Below, one piece after another: positions 56,178-64,000 of a DNA stretch of 64,000 nt. Positions within the stretch are counted from its first letter, which is position 1; the number at the start of each line of letters is the position of its first letter. The DNA comes from Luscinia megarhynchos (Eukaryota; Chordata; Aves; Passeriformes; Turdidae): positions 1,645,748 through 1,709,747 of the forward strand of contig CM067590.1 in the NCBI GenBank assembly GCA_034336665.1, read 5' to 3'. Both the position numbers and the translations under genes were made by a program. The notes under the pieces were generated by a model, which worked only from the letters and a program-made list of their open reading frames with translations, was not told where the DNA came from and made no database searches.

Positions 56178-58610
56178 CGGCGGGGCCGGAGCGGGACACG
56201 GCACCGGGAACCGGGAGCCGGGAACCGGGAACCGGCGCGGGCGGGCAGGACCCTCCGGGGCATCACCGGCCGCCCGGGGCCAGCGCGGACTGCTCGCCGG
56301 GCCAGGGTGAGTCCAGCCCGGAGCGGCTCTGCGGGACAGGGAGGCAGCGGGCGGCAGAGCCCTGGCAGCGCCCGGGGCGCGTCCCCATCCAGCCCTGCCC
56401 CGCACCGACACACGGCGCCGGGAGCGCCCCGGTGCCCCCAGCACGGCGCTCGGGGTGCGCGGGGTCTGGCCGAGAGCCCCGGGCTGGATGGGGACGGAGG
56501 GGACACTGGGATGGAAGGGACACTGGGATGGAGGGGACGCTGGGATGGATGCATTTCCAAACACCCCTGCCAGCCTCAGGTCAGCCACGCTCGCAGCATC
56601 GAGCAAGGCAGGCATTAAAACCCTTTGGGAAGCACGGAATGATTCCATGAATCCAAACGTAACCTGCACTTCCATGCACTCAACATCAAAGCTTTATGCT
56701 GGAAAACTCAACACTCTTGTTTTGAAAACGTGTCTGGCTGGTAGTTAACGTGTAAAGTTGCTCTTAAAATTCCCTAGTTTGTAGGAGAAACAGGACATTT
56801 CACCAAGATACTGTTGGGAGATGATGCTTCATGGACAGTTATTTGAAATTATTTTTCCTCCATGGCTGATTCTATCTGACTACTCAAAATCTGCCTTGCA
56901 ATAGTGGCACACTTTGGGTCCATTGACAGGATGTGCTGTATTGAAGTGCTCGATGGCTAAATCAGAATGGATTTTTTCTCAAAATGCTCCCCCCCAAAGA
57001 AAAAAAATTAAAATTGAGTGTGATCAAATGAAACAAAGTGGTTGTTTTTTGTTTTTAATTTTGACAAAATTAAAACAACAAAGTATTTATCTCTGGCTCA
57101 ACCTGAAATAAAACATCTTTTTCTCTTTGGATTATTAAGGCAAGAATCTAATATAGAAAATAAAAAAGATAAAATGTTCAAGTGTCTGAGCACTTTGGAA
57201 ATTAAACATTTCACAGAGCTATTGCCAGCTGAAGTGATTTGCTGCATTTGTTTTATCTCCATTTTTGGAAGCTGGGATGAATCCCTGTTCATTGGAAATT
57301 GGCCCCCAGCTCTGCTAAATGTGTATTTAAACACTTTGCTGAACAGAGGCTCAAGCTGATTTAATCCAGGCTCAGCCTGGCCACATCTCCTGTCCTTACA
57401 CTTGTATTTTTCCTGAGTGGTGTTGGTCTCTGAGAGGAGAAGGAAACAAGCTGTTCTCCATTTTAGGAATACTCCTATTTGTTATTTCAGAATTAAATAT
57501 TCTAGGGAAAAAGAAGAAAAACACTTGAAAAGAAAGTTATTTCCTTTGAGGCCTTGAATATCCACACAGCCTTTAGACATATTTTATAGACATTGAGCAA
57601 GTAAGGGTGGTGATGTTCCCCTGTGGAACTGGAGTGGAGAGAGATCTTTGTTATCCCTCTGGAAATGTTTTAACATCTCCCATCAGTTCTGTGATGTGAC
57701 TCTGATCTGTCCTGGATGCAGCAACTGCTGAGGTTCAGTCTGGCCAGTGCCTGGTCTCTGCCAACACCAATATTAGGCTTTTCCCCTGGAAGTTCAGCTG
57801 TAAAGTAAGGGGAAAACCCCCATATTCTTCACCTCCTGCCCCAAAAAGCTGTGCAGAAGAAGCCAGAAAATTATATTGCACCAAATACCTATTCCTGCTT
57901 TTATGGGTTTATCTCCACATTCTGGGAAATTGCATAATTAAATTTCATATTTAATATAAAAATAGTAGGACAGATGATATCATATCCTCACAGCTAACTA
58001 AATTTTATATTGTGCAGTCTTGCTTAATCAAAGTTTCATTTCCATTTGTTCAGGGCATATTTTGTCACTTTTTTTTTACTGGCAATTTTCTGTAGATCTC
58101 ATAGATGGATCCAACCCAGAGGTCTCTGAAGAGCAGGGGACTCAGGGTAAGGTCTGAACTTAACTCAATTTAATTCCTGACCCTTTAAATATTCTTCCAA
58201 ATGAGTAAACTGGAAATCAGTCTGGCAGGAGTGTCCCACGTCACCTGCTGGAAGGAAATATTTGAAGTTTTGCTAGAAATAAACACCAAACAGACATGCA
58301 GACTTTTGTTGTCTGAAATTCAATAGAAATCAAGCCTGCTAAAGGCAGGAGCCTCCTTGGCCTCTCCCCTCCCACCACCCAGACAATGTTCCAGGCTCCT
58401 GCCTCTGTGTGCCTTGCACAAATATTTGTCTGTGTGTCGCTGCCACTCCACTGCAATCGTGGCATCTGCTAGTGGCTGCAGGCTGGGAGCTGCTTGGGCA
58501 TCTCAGCAGGAAGAGGAGAGTGGATTTCAGACACAAGACCTGTGACAGCTTCTGGGCCTGAACAAACAGGGCAAGGTGGCTTTGTTCTGCCCCAGGCTCC
58601 TGCAGAGGGT
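56178..58610. other. Non-coding region downstream of the RE1 promoter
   Basis: The GC-rich tail of the CpG island gives way at about 56.6 kb to A/T-rich unique sequence. I checked for a miR-7-type mature sequence or hairpin and for coding exons on plus and found none. It is presumably intron of the candidate transcript. Confidence 0.4.
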
Positions 58611-58612
58611 TC

Positions 58613-58775
58613 AGCTCCCAAAGCTCTGCTCAGCTCCCAAAGCTCTGCTCACCTCCCAAAGCTCTGCTCACCTCTCAAAGCTCTGCTCACCTCCCAAAGC
58701 TCTGCTCACCTCCCAAAGCTCTGCTCACCTCCCAAAGCTCTGCTCACCTCTCAAAGCTCTGCTCACCTCCCAAAC
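58613..58775. repeat. 19-bp tandem repeat (CTCCCAAAGCTCTGCTCAC)
   Basis: About eight copies of a 19-bp unit with a C/T variant (CTCTCAAAG). It is adjacent to the next array but unrelated in unit. Confidence 0.93.
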
Positions 58776-58829
58776 CCTGCACTCGGCTTGTGCCAAGCCC
58801 AGCCCTGCTCTGGGGAACACCCATCCCTG

Positions 58830-59265
58830 TCCTGCAGGGCAGAGAGGACACAGGACCTGCCCCAGCCCAGCAGAGCAGAGGGGACACAGGACCTGCCCCA
58901 TCCGTGTCCTGCAGGGCAGAGAGGACACAGGACCTGCCCCAGCCCAGCCCTGCAGGGCAGAGGGGACACAGGACCTGCCCCAGCCCCAGCAGAGCAGAGG
59001 GACACAGGACCTGCCCCATCCCAGCCCTGCAGGGCAGAGGGGACACAGGACCTGCCCCATCCCATCCCAGCAGGGCAGAGGGGACACAGGACCTGCCCCA
59101 GCCCAGCCCTGCAGGGCAGAGGGGACACAGGACCTGCCCCAGCCCAGCAGAGCAGAGGGGACACAGGACCTGCCCCATCCCATACCCAGCAGAGCAGAGG
59201 GGACACAGGACCTGCCCCATCCCAGCCCTGCAGGGCAGAGGGGACACAGGACCTGCCCCAGCCCA
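58830..59265. repeat. ~45-bp minisatellite (GGGGACACAGGACCTGCCCC)
   Basis: About ten copies of a 39-46-bp unit, CAGCCCTGCAGGGCAGAGGG followed by GACACAGGACCTGCCCCA(G/T)CC, with two interleaved variants (CAGCAGAGCAGAGG and CCTGCAGGGCAGAGG). Open frames on both strands are repeat peptides only. Confidence 0.95.

Positions 59266-64000
<4,735 letters not shown>

Noticed and set aside
58290..58340. GACTTTTGTTGTCTG, a partial look-alike of miR-7
   Set aside because: It lacks the GGAAGAC seed and a matching opposite arm, so it is not a miR-7 precursor. No other miR-7-like sequence was found in 56-64 kb.
58613..59265. Regular direct repeats resembling a CRISPR-like layout
   Set aside because: The units are directly adjacent without unique spacers, and the host is a vertebrate nuclear genome; these are ordinary minisatellites.

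Overview
This is nuclear DNA from a bird, most likely a songbird or close relative. The evidence is a series of 3'-truncated CR1 LINE fragments of the avian type, vertebrate split genes with GT-AG introns, and a compact, GC-rich, minisatellite-laden texture typical of avian microchromosomes. The gene order TNFAIP8L1(+) - MYDGF(-) - DPP9(-) - tRNA-Gly(+) - tRNA-Val(-) matches what I recall of human 19p13.3, which corresponds to chicken chromosome 28. Species and chromosome are inferences; the gene identities come from conceptual translation.

Layout. 1-8.2 kb: no coding gene recognised. It holds several long tandem arrays (18-bp, CT/Pro-rich, polypyrimidine, 19-bp and GAACCGGCAC-type), ending in a CpG-island promoter and probable non-coding first exon of TNFAIP8L1 (donor at 8184). 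8.2-13.76 kb: TNFAIP8L1 intron 1. 13.76-14.32 kb: its single coding exon (186 aa), then its 3'UTR. 15.9-20.65 kb: MYDGF on the minus strand, six coding exons and 175 aa, ending in an RDEL tail. Its 3'UTR carries a ~30-bp-arm inverted repeat, introns 1 and 2 are filled with minisatellites, and intron 1 holds a UPRE/NF-Y-like cluster. 22.4-41.9 kb: DPP9 on the minus strand. Twenty coding exons were reconstructed with every splice phase agreeing, giving 892 aa (the length I recall for the human long isoform) with the Ser759/Asp837/His869 triad intact and an alternative internal start at Met30. 42.35-42.83 kb: divergent tRNA-Gly(TCC) and tRNA-Val(CAC). 43-55.8 kb: non-coding sequence with CR1 fragments. 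55.8-56.3 kb: a CpG-rich plus-strand promoter with a TATA-like box, a candidate first exon and a 20/21 match to the REST/NRSF RE1 element. By position and orientation it could be the promoter of a MIR7-3 host-gene orthologue, but no miR-7 hairpin lies inside the window. 58.6-61.5 kb: four further tandem arrays. 61.5-64 kb: non-coding sequence with possible regulatory elements.

The genes do not form a pathway. TNFAIP8L1 is a cytosolic lipid-binding TIPE protein, MYDGF an ER/secreted factor, and DPP9 a cytosolic and nuclear post-proline dipeptidase. The points of interest are regulatory and structural: the RE1 promoter, the MYDGF 3'UTR hairpin, the G-run array against a splice acceptor, the tRNA microsynteny and the conserved DPP9 N-terminal start choice.
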